A DNA stretch of 16,461 nt from contig CAYYJM010000134.1 in NCBI GenBank assembly GCA_964471755.1, positions 1 to 16,461 of the forward strand, read 5' to 3'. Every line of letters starts with the position of its first letter. The stretch's first letter is position 1. Below the pieces are notes generated by a model, which did no database searches, was not told the origin of the DNA, and saw nothing but the letters and a program-made list of their open reading frames with translations. Positions 6,708 through 16,461 of the stretch are shown piece after piece. A program made the position numbers and the translations under genes. The stretch is from CAYYJM01 sp964471755. Lineage in GTDB: Bacteria > Planctomycetota > Planctomycetia > Gemmatales > Gemmataceae.

Positions 6708-6795
6708 AACGATGAACGATGAACGATGAACGATGAACGATGAATCAGATCGCCCTGGTTCATCGTTCATCGTTCATCGTTCATCGTTCATCGTT
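6708..6795. repeat. Long hairpin built from tandem heptamers at a convergent junction
   Basis: The left arm has four GATGAAC units plus GATGAAT (6711-6745). The right arm has five GTTCATC units (6758-6792), the exact complement. With three flanking pairs the stem is 37 bp (6708-6744 with 6759-6795), without mismatch, around a 14-nt loop (6745-6758). Period 7 puts TGA in all three frames on both strands. The stop codon of the minus-strand foldase gene (6790-6788) lies inside the right arm. Likely a bidirectional terminator or dispersed element. Confidence 0.9.
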
Positions 6796-7990
6796 CAGAT
6801 GATGATGGGTACTCGATGATGGCCTGGGTTTTCAGGTCGTGGATGATCCGCTTCATCTCCTTGTTGGCCAGCTCGGATCGGAGCTTGTCGCGGATCAGCT
6901 TCTGCACTTTCTCGTCGAATGGTTTCTTGCCGGCGTAGGTTCGCTCCAGGACGCGGACCAGATGGAAGCCGGTTGGCGTCTCGATCACCGGCCCCAGTTC
7001 CTTTTCGCGCAGGCGGAACAGGACCGCCTCGACCTCGGCCGGGCGGATCTCGCCTCGTTTGCTGCCGATGCCGAGCGCGTCCTTGCGCAGCGAGGCGTCG
7101 CCGTTGTCGAAGCTCTCGGCCAGCTTCACGAAGTCCTCGCCGTTGCGTATGCGCTGGGCCAGCGACTCGGTGAACCGGCGGGCCTCCTCACGGCTCGGAT
7201 GCCTCGACACGAGGATGAAGATGTCCTGCCAGGTCAGAGTGTCCTCGACGGTGAACTCGTCGGGATTCTCCCGGTAATATCGGAGGATCTGCTCATGACC
7301 GATGCGGTCCAGGAGCGGGAAGATCTGGTTCCGCAGATACTCCTGCGACATGAGGTTCCGCTCCCAACCATACTTGATGGCCTGGAACGAGGTGCCGGAC
7401 TTCTCGAGGATCTCCTCGAGCTGCTCCTGCGTCTTGAGGTTGTTCGCCGTCATGATCGGCTTCATCCAGTTCTTGCGGAACTCCTTGTCGGCGAAGTCCT
7501 TGAGCTTGTTGAGGATCTTGTCGCCGCGGGCTCCCAGACGAGCGAACGCTTCTTGCAGCACGACCTCGCGTTCGATCAGTGAGTTGACCGCGTTCTTGGT
7601 GATCTCCCGGGCCTTGGTCGCACGTTCCGATTCGGGCAGGGTCTGTAGAATGCCCATCTGCGGCAGGCTCACGGCGCGAACCTCCGCTTCCAGGATGGCC
7701 TGTCCGTTGACCAGGACGGCGACCCGAGCGGCGGGCGACATGCCCTCGCCGAGCCAGGTAGAGCGTTCACCGGCACGCGGGCCGCGAGGGTCGGCCTCCT
7801 GCTCCTCGGCCTGGGCACGGACGCGCGGATCGGTCCGCTCCCCCTTGCCGACGGCGAGGATGGCCGACCGCAGAGCCGGATCCCGGGCCGATAACCGGGG
7901 TGGCTCCGAGCCGGCCATGCAGCCGGTGAACGAGCCGACGCACGCCAGCATCCCAACCAGACCAACGCCGAGGCGCACGCGCATTCGCAT
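6788..7990 (-). CDS. PpiC/SurA-type peptidyl-prolyl isomerase lipoprotein
   Basis: A 400-residue envelope foldase. The start at 7990 has AGGAGG 7 nt upstream; the second in-frame ATG at 7984 is too far from it. The N-terminus is a lipoprotein signal (LVGMLACVGSFTGC, lipidated C24), then a variable linker (about 30-85). A SurA_N-like chaperone segment follows (VAVLVNGQAILEAEVRA from about 90, through the helical part to about 215), then one PpiC parvulin domain at about 250-352, with WQDIFILVS, FVKLAESFD, GEIRPAEVEAVLFRL and TPTGFHLVRVLE. Lipid-anchored PpiC proteins (PrsA type) and periplasmic SurA help exported proteins fold; which role applies here is not clear. The last residues (SSSER) and the stop overlap the heptamer hairpin. 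Its likely promoter is at 8035-8062. Confidence 0.9.
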   Translation of the reverse strand: MRMRVRLGVGLVGMLACVGSFTGCMAGSEPPRLSARDPALRSAILAVGKGERTDPRVRAQAEEQEADPRGPRAGERSTWLGEGMSPAARVAVLVNGQAILEAEVRAVSLPQMGILQTLPESERATKAREITKNAVNSLIEREVVLQEAFARLGARGDKILNKLKDFADKEFRKNWMKPIMTANNLKTQEQLEEILEKSGTSFQAIKYGWERNLMSQEYLRNQIFPLLDRIGHEQILRYYRENPDEFTVEDTLTWQDIFILVSRHPSREEARRFTESLAQRIRNGEDFVKLAESFDNGDASLRKDALGIGSKRGEIRPAEVEAVLFRLREKELGPVIETPTGFHLVRVLERTYAGKKPFDEKVQKLIRDKLRSELANKEMKRIIHDLKTQAIIEYPSSSER

Positions 7991-8034
7991 TCGCCGACCT
8001 CCTGCCCGACTGCGATGTGGAGATAGTGAGCGGC

Positions 8035-8062
8035 GTTATATCGCGGGCCATCAGGGTTGCAA
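8035..8062 (-). promoter_or_regulatory. Candidate promoter of the PpiC-type foldase gene
   Basis: Minus-strand TTGCAA (8062-8057), a 16-nt spacer, then TATAAC (8040-8035, 5 of 6 matches). Predicts a start near 8028 and a leader of about 38 nt. Confidence 0.5.
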
Positions 8063-8083
8063 GAGGAACTCCGGAGGCGAGAA

Positions 8084-8148
8084 AGAGCCGGAAGCGTCAG
8101 CGACGGTTTTCTGGCTCGCCGACAACCGTCGCTAACGCTTCCGGCTCT
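8084..8148. repeat. Large imperfect palindrome in a divergent intergenic region
   Basis: 8084-8108 pairs with 8124-8148: 25 positions with a single mismatch (C8098/A8134), and a 15-nt loop. Its right end overlaps a second small stem (CCGGCT 8141-8146 with AGCCGG 8152-8157) followed by CTTTTT (8162-8167). It lies between the foldase promoter and the small gene at 8221, so it could stop leftward or rightward transcripts, or be a REP-like dispersed element. Confidence 0.8.
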
Positions 8149-8220
8149 CGAAGCCGGCTTGCTTTTTCGCCCGGTTCGCGGCATTGTCCCCGCCCGCCCA
8201 TCGAGCCAGGAGGAAGTTGC

Positions 8221-8562
8221 ATGCGCGAACCACTGCCGACCGTCGAGATTCTGCGACGCACTGCTCACGGGGCCTACCTGGCCTGGGACGATTCCGAGCC
8301 CCGAGCGTGGACCCTGCCGCAGGGCGTAACCCTGACCGCTGGACCGCCCGCGTATTTCGGCTTCCAGGTACGCCGACGGCGTGATGGTTTCGAGGTCCAG
8401 GTCCGCTGGAACGAGCGCCGCTTCCACTGGCGTGGCCTCTCTCGCGACGACCTCCTGCGCGGCGACCTGAGCGAATTGCTCATCGGCCTGGGGGTCGATC
8501 TCTGGTCCCTGCTGGAGGTCGGTGACGTGGCCCATTCGCACGAACCGCTCTCCGCTGCGTGA
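8221..8562 (+). CDS. Hypothetical protein upstream of purM
   Basis: A 113-residue protein, start at 8221 with a strong AGGAGGAA 6 nt upstream. I do not recognise the family. The sequence is soluble, with no signal or membrane segment. The first two thirds look like a beta-rich domain with many aromatic and charged residues (GAYLAWDDSEPRAWTLPQG, FGFQVRRRRDGFEVQVRWNERRFHWRGL). The last third is a leucine-rich helix (RDDLLRGDLSELLIGLGVDLWSLLEV). No cysteines and no catalytic motif stand out. It sits 63 bp before purM on the same strand, although purM seems to have its own promoter in that gap. The clean ribosome site and codon use support a real gene; the function is unknown. Confidence 0.75.
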   Translation: MREPLPTVEILRRTAHGAYLAWDDSEPRAWTLPQGVTLTAGPPAYFGFQVRRRRDGFEVQVRWNERRFHWRGLSRDDLLRGDLSELLIGLGVDLWSLLEVGDVAHSHEPLSAA

Positions 8563-8570
8563 AGCGACCA

Positions 8571-8598
8571 TTGTCTCCGCCGGCCTGACCGCGATAAT
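8571..8598 (+). promoter_or_regulatory. Candidate purM promoter
   Basis: TTGTCT (8571-8576), a 16-nt spacer, then GATAAT (8593-8598, 5 of 6 matches). Predicts a start near 8605 and a short leader of about 21 nt to the ATG at 8626. Confidence 0.5.
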
Positions 8599-8625
8599 CA
8601 ACGGTACAGCGCCACGGAGATGCAC

Positions 8626-9714
8626 ATGAGTTCCCCAACGCCACCGCCGGGACGACCGGTTACCTACCGCGATTCCGGCCTGGATCTTGACGTCTACGAG
8701 CAGACCATCTCCGGGATGATCCCGCTGCTGCGCCGGACGCACGGCCCACGCGTCCTCGACGGCTTCGGCGGCTTCGCGGCCCTCTTCTCGCTCGACTACA
8801 ACACCCGCCTGTTCGCGCGGAACTACCGTCATCCGGTCCTCGTCGCCAGCACCGACGGCGTCGGTAGCAAGCTCAAGATCGCCTGCCTGACGAAGAAGTA
8901 CGACACCGTCGGCATCGACCTCGTCGCCATGTCCGTCAACGACGCCCTGTGTACCGGCGGCGAGCCGCTCCTCTTTCTCGACTACGTCGCCATGGCGAAG
9001 GACGACCCAGCCCTGACGCGCGACCTGATCAAGGGGGTCAGCGAGGGCTGTCTGCTGGCCGACTGTGCCCTGGTCGGTGGCGAGACGGCCATCCTGCCGG
9101 ACTTCTACGCTCCGGGCGATTTCGACATGGCCGGCTTCTGCGTCGGCGTCGTCGAGCGCGACCACATCATCAACGGCCGGGCGATCCGGCCCGGCGACGT
9201 GGTTCTCGGCCTGGCCAGCAGCGGCATCCACTCCAACGGTTACAGTCTGGTTCGCAAGGTCGCCTTCGACGTGGCGAAACTCAGCGTCAACGACGTGGTC
9301 CCGGAACTGGGCCGCACGGTCGGCGAGGAACTGCTCGAACCGACACGGATTTACGTCCGGGCCGTCAAGAGTATTCTGCGTCACTACCCGACGAAGCGGC
9401 GTGTGGTCCGTGGCCTGGCCCACATCACCGGCGAGGGCCTGGAGGGGAACATCCCGCGCGTCCTGCCGCCGGGTCGGCGTGTGTTCCTGAAGAAGGGTTC
9501 CTGGCCAATCCCGCCCGTCTTCGACTGGCTGGCCAGGACTGGCCCGGTCGAGGAAGCGGAGATGTACCGCGTCTTCAACATGGGCATCGGCTTCGTGATG
9601 ATCGTCAGCCCGTACTACGCGGAGAGCATCCAGCGACAGCTGCAAGAGGATCGTGTGCCGACGTACGTCATCGGCGAGGTCCGGACGGGAGAGGCAGGCG
9701 TGGAGTTCATTTAG
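8626..9714 (+). CDS. purM: Phosphoribosylformylglycinamidine cyclo-ligase (AIR synthetase)
   Basis: Catalyses the ATP-dependent closure of FGAM to aminoimidazole ribonucleotide, step five of purine synthesis. The 362-residue product is of ordinary length. Start choice: GGAG at 8616-8619 abuts an ATG at 8620 but is 6 nt from the ATG at 8626, so 8626 is preferred. Family motifs: TYRDSGLD (13-20, in place of the usual YxxAGVD), ASTDGVGSK (74-82, ATP/substrate loop), VNDALCTGGEPLLFLDY (104-120), GGETA (151-155), ASSGIHSNGYSLVRK, and the C-terminal EMYRVFNMGIG. No other pur gene lies within the window. Its stop codon lies within an imperfect palindrome shared with the following convergent gene junction. 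Confidence 0.96.
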   Translation: MSSPTPPPGRPVTYRDSGLDLDVYEQTISGMIPLLRRTHGPRVLDGFGGFAALFSLDYNTRLFARNYRHPVLVASTDGVGSKLKIACLTKKYDTVGIDLVAMSVNDALCTGGEPLLFLDYVAMAKDDPALTRDLIKGVSEGCLLADCALVGGETAILPDFYAPGDFDMAGFCVGVVERDHIINGRAIRPGDVVLGLASSGIHSNGYSLVRKVAFDVAKLSVNDVVPELGRTVGEELLEPTRIYVRAVKSILRHYPTKRRVVRGLAHITGEGLEGNIPRVLPPGRRVFLKKGSWPIPPVFDWLARTGPVEEAEMYRVFNMGIGFVMIVSPYYAESIQRQLQEDRVPTYVIGEVRTGEAGVEFI

Positions 9715-9770
9715 CGGCGGGCTTGCCCGCCGTCCGACGAAGACCGCCGGCAAGCCGGCGGCTAAATGAA
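9706..9770. repeat. Nested palindromes at the purM convergent junction
   Basis: 9706-9730 pairs with 9746-9770 with three mismatches. Each arm is also a palindrome by itself: CGGCGGGCTTGCCCGCCG (9715-9731, approximately) and CCGCCGGCAAGCCGGCGG (9744-9761). The purM TAG (9712-9714) is in the outer part of the left arm. The paired small stems resemble a REP doublet; it may also act as a terminator. Confidence 0.75.
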
Positions 9771-9783
9771 GACCGCCTCACCG

Positions 9784-10395
9784 TCAGCTTCCCGTTGGCG
9801 GAAGGATCGCACCCGTCGTCGTCACTGGTTTCGGCATCGGAGCCGGAGCGGGGGCGGCCGTTGGCTTCTCGCTCCAGTTCCCGATGAAGACCGAGCCGTC
9901 GGTCGGGCCGAGCGACCAGATGTCGGGCTGCTTCCGCTGGTTCATCGGCCCCTTGGGGTCATACTGGATGCGCGAACCCCACGGGTCGAGGAGCAGCGAG
10001 GGGGCGAAGTAGGGCTTCTTGCCCTGGCCGGGCTGGGCCATCGCCTCCAGGGACGTCGGGGCGGCCTTGTTCTCCTCGATGTAGCGGAGGACGGCCTCGG
10101 TCAGCAGGGCGACCTGCTTCTGCGTCTTGGTGATACGAGGGGCATCGTCCTCGATTGGCGGCAAGACTTCGCCGGGTAGAAAGTTCTGCGGCGTGACGGA
10201 CGGCGGGGCGGCCGGTGGCAGAGCGCTGGGCGGCAGAACCTCACCGTGCAGCGGGCCGGGAATCGACACGGTCGCTTCGGGGTGCGTTCCCGCGTCGGTC
10301 TTCGTCTGGGCACCGCCGTTGTCGCCGCCACCACCGCATCCCACGGTCAACGCCAGAAACAGCCCACTCATCAGGGCCGCGAGGCTTCGTCGCAT
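9784..10395 (-). CDS. Lipoprotein with a type II secretion GspG-like domain
   Basis: A 203-residue product. The start at 10395 has GGAGG 7 nt upstream; an open frame running further upstream to 10836 is antisense to the sigma factor gene and has biased composition. Residues 1-20 form a lipoprotein signal (MRRSLAALMSGLFLALTVGC). A Gly/Pro-rich linker with a repeated GEVLPP motif follows to about residue 85. Residues 95-170 then look like the globular part of the major pseudopilin GspG: a helix VALLTEAVLRYIEENKAAPTS, LLLDPWGSRIQYDP (DPWG 137-140) and DIWSLGPTDG (158-167), matching the DPWGxxYxY ... DIxSxGxDG pattern. There is no prepilin cleavage site, so it should not be a canonical pseudopilin. 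A Pro/Ala tail ends it. Role unknown. Confidence 0.8.
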   Translation of the reverse strand: MRRSLAALMSGLFLALTVGCGGGGDNGGAQTKTDAGTHPEATVSIPGPLHGEVLPPSALPPAAPPSVTPQNFLPGEVLPPIEDDAPRITKTQKQVALLTEAVLRYIEENKAAPTSLEAMAQPGQGKKPYFAPSLLLDPWGSRIQYDPKGPMNQRKQPDIWSLGPTDGSVFIGNWSEKPTAAPAPAPMPKPVTTTGAILPPTGS

Positions 10396-10444
10396 CGGTA
10401 TCCCTCCTTCACGCGTCAACTCAGCGCGCATCCATGCGGCCCCC

Positions 10445-10473
10445 TTAATCGCCCAGACGGGCTCGCATGTCAA
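10445..10473 (-). promoter_or_regulatory. Candidate promoter of the GspG-like lipoprotein gene
   Basis: Minus-strand TTGACA (10473-10468, perfect -35), a 17-nt spacer, then GATTAA (10450-10445, poor -10). Predicts a start near 10438 and a leader of about 43 nt. Confidence 0.45.
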
Positions 10474-10556
10474 CCCCGAGCGGCGCGCCTGGTCACGGAA
10501 ATCTTGTCCCGTTTGCGCCGCTGGTGCAGTTATTCGTGGGGAGCGGAGGAATGCCG

Positions 10557-11108
10557 ATGGATGAGGACCTGGAAAGCCTGTTCGCCGAGCAGCGCGAGGG
10601 GCTGCGCCGAGCGGTGCAGCTCCGGCTCGACCGCCGGCTGGCGGCCCGGCTCGATGTCTCCGACGTGCTCCAGGAGACTTTCCTGGAGGCGCTGCGGCGC
10701 TGGCCGGCCTACCGCGAGGCCCCCGCGATGCCGCCGGCCCTCTGGCTGCACTGGCTGACTCGGGAGCAGGTACTCCGGTTGCATCGCAAGCACCTGCTGG
10801 CCGGGCAGCGGGCCGTGGGGCGGGAGGTGCCGGCACTGCCCGAGGGGTCGAGTACGCTCCTCGCCCGGAGCCTGGCGCAGGGAGGGCCGTCGCCCAGTGC
10901 CGAGGTCGTCGTCGCCGAGTTGGTCGAACGGCTGCGCCGGGCTCTGGGCGAACTGGACGATGACGAGCGCGACCTGATCCTGTGGCGGCACTTCGAGCAG
11001 TTGACCAACCGCGAGACGGCGCTCTTGCTCGGCATCAGCGAGGCAGCGGCCGGCAAGCGTTACATCCGCGCCCTGGAGCGGCTGCGCGGGTTGCTGGAAA
11101 CGAGGTAA
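10557..11108 (+). CDS. ECF-type RNA polymerase sigma factor
   Basis: A 183-residue sigma-70-family factor with regions 2 and 4 only. The ATG at 10557 sits 7 nt after GGAGG (10545-10549); the ATG at 10551 is almost on top of it. Region 2 spans about 10-80, with LDVSDVLQETFLEALRRWP (32-50) matching the planctomycete variant in which DxSDxxQE replaces the usual sequence. Region 4 spans about 120-180: LDDDERDLILWRHFEQLTNRETALLLGISEAAAGKRYIRALERLR, a clear helix-turn-helix. No anti-sigma factor is adjacent. The stop is 2 bp before the start of the Ser/Thr kinase gene, a pairing frequent in planctomycetes that suggests the kinase controls this factor or shares its regulon. Confidence 0.92.
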   Translation: MDEDLESLFAEQREGLRRAVQLRLDRRLAARLDVSDVLQETFLEALRRWPAYREAPAMPPALWLHWLTREQVLRLHRKHLLAGQRAVGREVPALPEGSSTLLARSLAQGGPSPSAEVVVAELVERLRRALGELDDDERDLILWRHFEQLTNRETALLLGISEAAAGKRYIRALERLRGLLETR

Positions 11109-11110
11109 CC

Positions 11111-14509
<3,399 letters not shown>

Positions 14510-14530
<21 letters not shown>

Positions 14531-14561
14531 GCGGGAAGAGTCATGGGGCTGACGCCCCACG
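14510..14561. repeat. Perfect 21-bp palindrome supplying both stop codons
   Basis: 14510-14530 pairs perfectly with 14541-14561, with a 10-nt loop (14531-14540). The kinase stop (14528-14530) ends the left arm and the glycosyltransferase stop (14543-14541) begins the right arm. As a result both proteins end in the same GASAP tail. No T-run follows on either strand, so it may be a dispersed palindromic element acting as a transcript end rather than a standard terminator. Confidence 0.92.
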
Positions 14562-15407
14562 CTCGCCCGCATCGCGCGGCTGGAACAGCGGCGAACGCCA
14601 CAGGTGCAGACGATTGAGCCAGTAGAGCCACATCACCTGGAGCGTCTGCAGGCCGTACTTCGTCGATCGCGTGAAGTTGATGCTGCTCGCCTCGTCGAAG
14701 TAGCGCACCGGCACCGGCACGTCGCCGAGGCGGAAGCCGAAATGGACCGCCTGGGCCAGGAACTGCGTGTCGAAGACGAAATCGTCCGAGTTGCGCTCGA
14801 ACGGGATCGTCTCCAGCACCTCACGACGATAGACGCGGAAGCCGGAGTGGAAATCGCCCAGATTCTGGCCGAGCATCACGTTCTCGACGAACGTCAGAAA
14901 GCGATTGGCCAGGTACTTGTACAGCGGCATGCCACCCGCGAGCGCCTCGGAACGGGAGCGAATCCGACTGCCGAGAACCACGTCGCAGATGTCGTGTTCG
15001 AGAAACTCGACCGCCGCGGCAATGACCCGACTGTCGTACTGATAGTCGGGATGGATCATGACCACGATGTCGGCTCCGCGCGCCAGGGCCTCACGGTAGC
15101 ACGTCTTCTGGTTGCCGCCGTAGCCCTTGTTCTTCTCGTGGACGATGACGGTCAGGCCCATGTCACGAGCCAGCTCGACCGTGCGATCCTTGCTGCCGTC
15201 ATCGACGAGAATGACCTCATCGACGCAGCCGACCGGCATGTCGGCAATGGTGGCGGCGAGCGTCTTCTCGGCGTTGTACGCCGGCATCACGGCGATGACC
15301 TTCCGGGTTCGACGCGGAGTGTCCCCCTCCGGCTTGAGGATGCGATCGACGTGGAAGAACTCCTCGCGGATCTCGACTCGCGGGCGTTCCCTGGTCCGGA
15401 CAGTCAT
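14541..15407 (-). CDS. Glycosyltransferase family 2, polyprenyl-phosphate sugar transferase type
   Basis: A 288-residue GT-A enzyme resembling dolichyl/polyprenyl-phosphate mannose or glucose synthases, which move a sugar from a nucleotide donor to a lipid phosphate at the cytoplasmic face. The start at 15407 has AAGGA 8 nt upstream. Motifs: VIAVMPAYNAEKTL (37-50), VILVDDGSKDRT (65-76), NKGYGGNQKT (93-102), IHPDYQYD (118-125, DxD-like metal site with D121), VLGSRIRSR (144-152) and FHSGFRVYRREVL (186-198). No C-terminal membrane helices are visible beyond a short hydrophobic stretch near 255-270, so it is the soluble or peripheral type. It lies 25 bp after ftsH on the same strand and is probably co-transcribed. 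The C-terminal GERGASAP comes from the palindrome. The sugar and acceptor cannot be told. Confidence 0.9.
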   Translation of the reverse strand: MTVRTRERPRVEIREEFFHVDRILKPEGDTPRRTRKVIAVMPAYNAEKTLAATIADMPVGCVDEVILVDDGSKDRTVELARDMGLTVIVHEKNKGYGGNQKTCYREALARGADIVVMIHPDYQYDSRVIAAAVEFLEHDICDVVLGSRIRSRSEALAGGMPLYKYLANRFLTFVENVMLGQNLGDFHSGFRVYRREVLETIPFERNSDDFVFDTQFLAQAVHFGFRLGDVPVPVRYFDEASSINFTRSTKYGLQTLQVMWLYWLNRLHLWRSPLFQPRDAGERGASAP

Positions 15408-15432
15408 GGGGATGTTCCTTCAGGATGCACTC

Positions 15433-16461
15433 TTACTTCTCCGCCACCGTCTCGCCGACCGATGGCGGCTCATCCGGTTCCGTCCCTGGCAGGGCCTCGC
15501 TGGCCGGCACCAGACGCGGGCCGGGGATCGTCTGTTCGAGCAGTTCGCGCAGCTCGCTACCGTCGATCACTTCCTTCTCGATCAGCCGGGCGGCCAGCGC
15601 CTCCAGGGTGGCGCGACGCGACGCCAGGATGAGCCGAACTTCCTCGGTGGCATCGTCGAGAATCTTCTTGACCTCCAGGTCGATCTCGCGGGCCGTCTCC
15701 TCGCTGTAGACCCGGCTCTCGCCCTCGCCGTGGAGGCCCAGGAAGCCGGGGCCCTCCTGCTCCTGATAGCAGATCCGACCGAGCCGACTCATGCCGAACT
15801 GCTTGACCATGCGGCGGGCCAGTCGGGTACACGTCTCCAGGTCGCTGGTCGCGCCGTTGGACACCTCGCGGTAGATCAGCTCCTCGGCCAGGGTGCCGCC
15901 CAGGGCGACCTTGATTCGGCTCTCCAGTTCGCTCTGCGTGTGCAGCATCCGATCGTCGTCCGGCCGGGACAGGACGTAGCCGAGCGTGCCGACGCCGCGC
16001 GGGATGATGGAGATCTTGTGAACCGGATCGGTGTTCGGCAAGGCACAGGCGACCAGGGCATGGCCAGCCTCGTGGACGGCGATGCGGCGTTTCTCCTCCG
16101 GCAGCATGATCCGGCTCTTGCGTTCGAGGCCGACGGCCGCTCGCTCGACGGCCTCGTTGAAGTCGGCCATGCCGACGGCGTCCTTGCCAGCCCGGGCGGC
16201 GAGCAGGGCCGCCTCGTTGACCAGGTTCTCCAGATCGGCTCCGACGGCACCCGGCGTCAGGGCAGCGACGCGACGCAGGTCCACGTCTGGCCCGAGCTTG
16301 ACGTTGCGGACGTGGACGCGCAGGATCGCTTCCCGGCCGATGAGGTCCGGCCGATCGACCACCACGGTGCGATCGAAACGGCCCGGCCGGAGCAGGGCCG
16401 CATCGAGCGTCTCGGGTCGGTTCGTTGCGGCCATGATGATGACGCCGCGATTGGAAGCGAA
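15433..16461 (-). CDS. ftsH: ATP-dependent zinc metalloprotease FtsH, 3' part
   Basis: The gene runs off the right edge; 342 C-terminal residues are visible, beginning FASNRGVIIMAATNRP. FtsH is a hexameric membrane AAA protease that degrades misfolded membrane proteins and regulators. Visible parts are the end of the AAA module (MAATNRPETLDAALLRPGRFDR, second region of homology with the arginine fingers), the lid helices (LTPGAVGADLENLVNEAALLAAR), and the M41 peptidase domain with zinc motif HEAGH (visible residues 130-134) and the third ligand Asp in TSDLETCT (about 207). The usual GGRxAEE motif reads GGTLAEELIY here. A helical tail follows (KKILDDATEEVRLILASRR), ending in a Pro/Glu-rich stretch. 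The membrane segments and Walker motifs lie beyond the window. Stop TAA is at 15435-15433. Confidence 0.96.
   Translation of the reverse strand, partial: FASNRGVIIMAATNRPETLDAALLRPGRFDRTVVVDRPDLIGREAILRVHVRNVKLGPDVDLRRVAALTPGAVGADLENLVNEAALLAARAGKDAVGMADFNEAVERAAVGLERKSRIMLPEEKRRIAVHEAGHALVACALPNTDPVHKISIIPRGVGTLGYVLSRPDDDRMLHTQSELESRIKVALGGTLAEELIYREVSNGATSDLETCTRLARRMVKQFGMSRLGRICYQEQEGPGFLGLHGEGESRVYSEETAREIDLEVKKILDDATEEVRLILASRRATLEALAARLIEKEVIDGSELRELLEQTIPGPRLVPASEALPGTEPDEPPSVGETVAEK

Noticed and set aside
6708..6795. CRISPR array or phage attachment site
   Set aside because: Units are 7 nt with no spacers and the two halves are in opposite orientation; no cas or integrase gene is nearby.
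7669..9753. Very long minus-strand open frame (about 690 codons) opposite purM and the 8221 gene
   Set aside because: It overlaps three well-supported genes in other frames, runs through the palindromes, and has low-complexity Asp/Val/Ala/Arg-rich antisense composition.
10504..10535. Promoter for the sigma factor (TTGTCC ... TTATTC)
   Set aside because: The spacer would be 20 nt and both boxes are poor; not supportable.
10396..10836. N-terminal extension of the GspG-like lipoprotein
   Set aside because: It is antisense to the sigma factor; the true start at 10395 has a ribosome site and a lipoprotein signal.
14541..14600. Possible frame-shifted continuation of the kinase into the next region
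   Set aside because: The shared GASAP tail is explained by the inverted repeat; the downstream sequence encodes the glycosyltransferase on the other strand.

Overview
The window is GC-rich, protein-dense bacterial DNA. It most likely comes from a planctomycete of the Gemmata/Gemmatales type, and from a draft or metagenome assembly because it carries two 10-base N gaps (2533-2542 and 6624-6633). The planctomycete call is an inference from gene content. An ECF-type sigma factor is followed 2 bp later by a membrane Ser/Thr kinase with a degenerate WD-repeat C-terminus. There is also a Uma2-family protein with a coiled-coil tail, a secreted SUMF1-domain protein, a SpoVG with a zinc ribbon, and several small lipoproteins. 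No tRNA, rRNA, CRISPR array, transposase or phage gene was seen.

Layout, left to right: RIO/LPS-kinase-like protein (149-994, +); SUMF1-domain exported protein (1021-2052, -); Uma2-like nuclease with coiled coil (2154-3043, +, interrupted by a gap); threonine synthase thrC (3077-4285, -); ispE-spoVG (4551-6068, +) ending at a strong hairpin (6096-6128); coiled-coil lipoprotein (6326 to about 6699, +, interrupted by a gap); PpiC/SurA-type lipoprotein foldase (6788-7990, -); a small unknown gene (8221-8562, +) and purM (8626-9714, +); a lipoprotein with a GspG-like domain (9784-10395, -); sigma factor plus kinase (10557-14530, +); and a glycosyltransferase 2 gene behind the 3' part of ftsH (14541-16461, -).

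The orientation alternates, giving five convergent and four divergent junctions. Plausible housekeeping promoters can be read at most divergent junctions, with -35/-10 spacers of 16-17 nt. Four of the five convergent junctions hold an inverted repeat, each of a different sequence. In two of them the repeat supplies the stop codons of both converging genes: a heptamer-built hairpin of about 37 bp at 6708-6795 and a perfect 21-bp palindrome at 14510-14561.

Functionally the window is mostly housekeeping: amino-acid, isoprenoid and purine synthesis, envelope protein folding, and membrane proteolysis. It has one obvious signalling unit (sigma factor plus kinase) and a few lineage-specific unknowns. 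I do not see a clear new defence or biosynthetic system. The most unusual signals are the palindromic junction elements, the zinc-ribbon SpoVG, and the pseudopilin-like domain on a lipoprotein.
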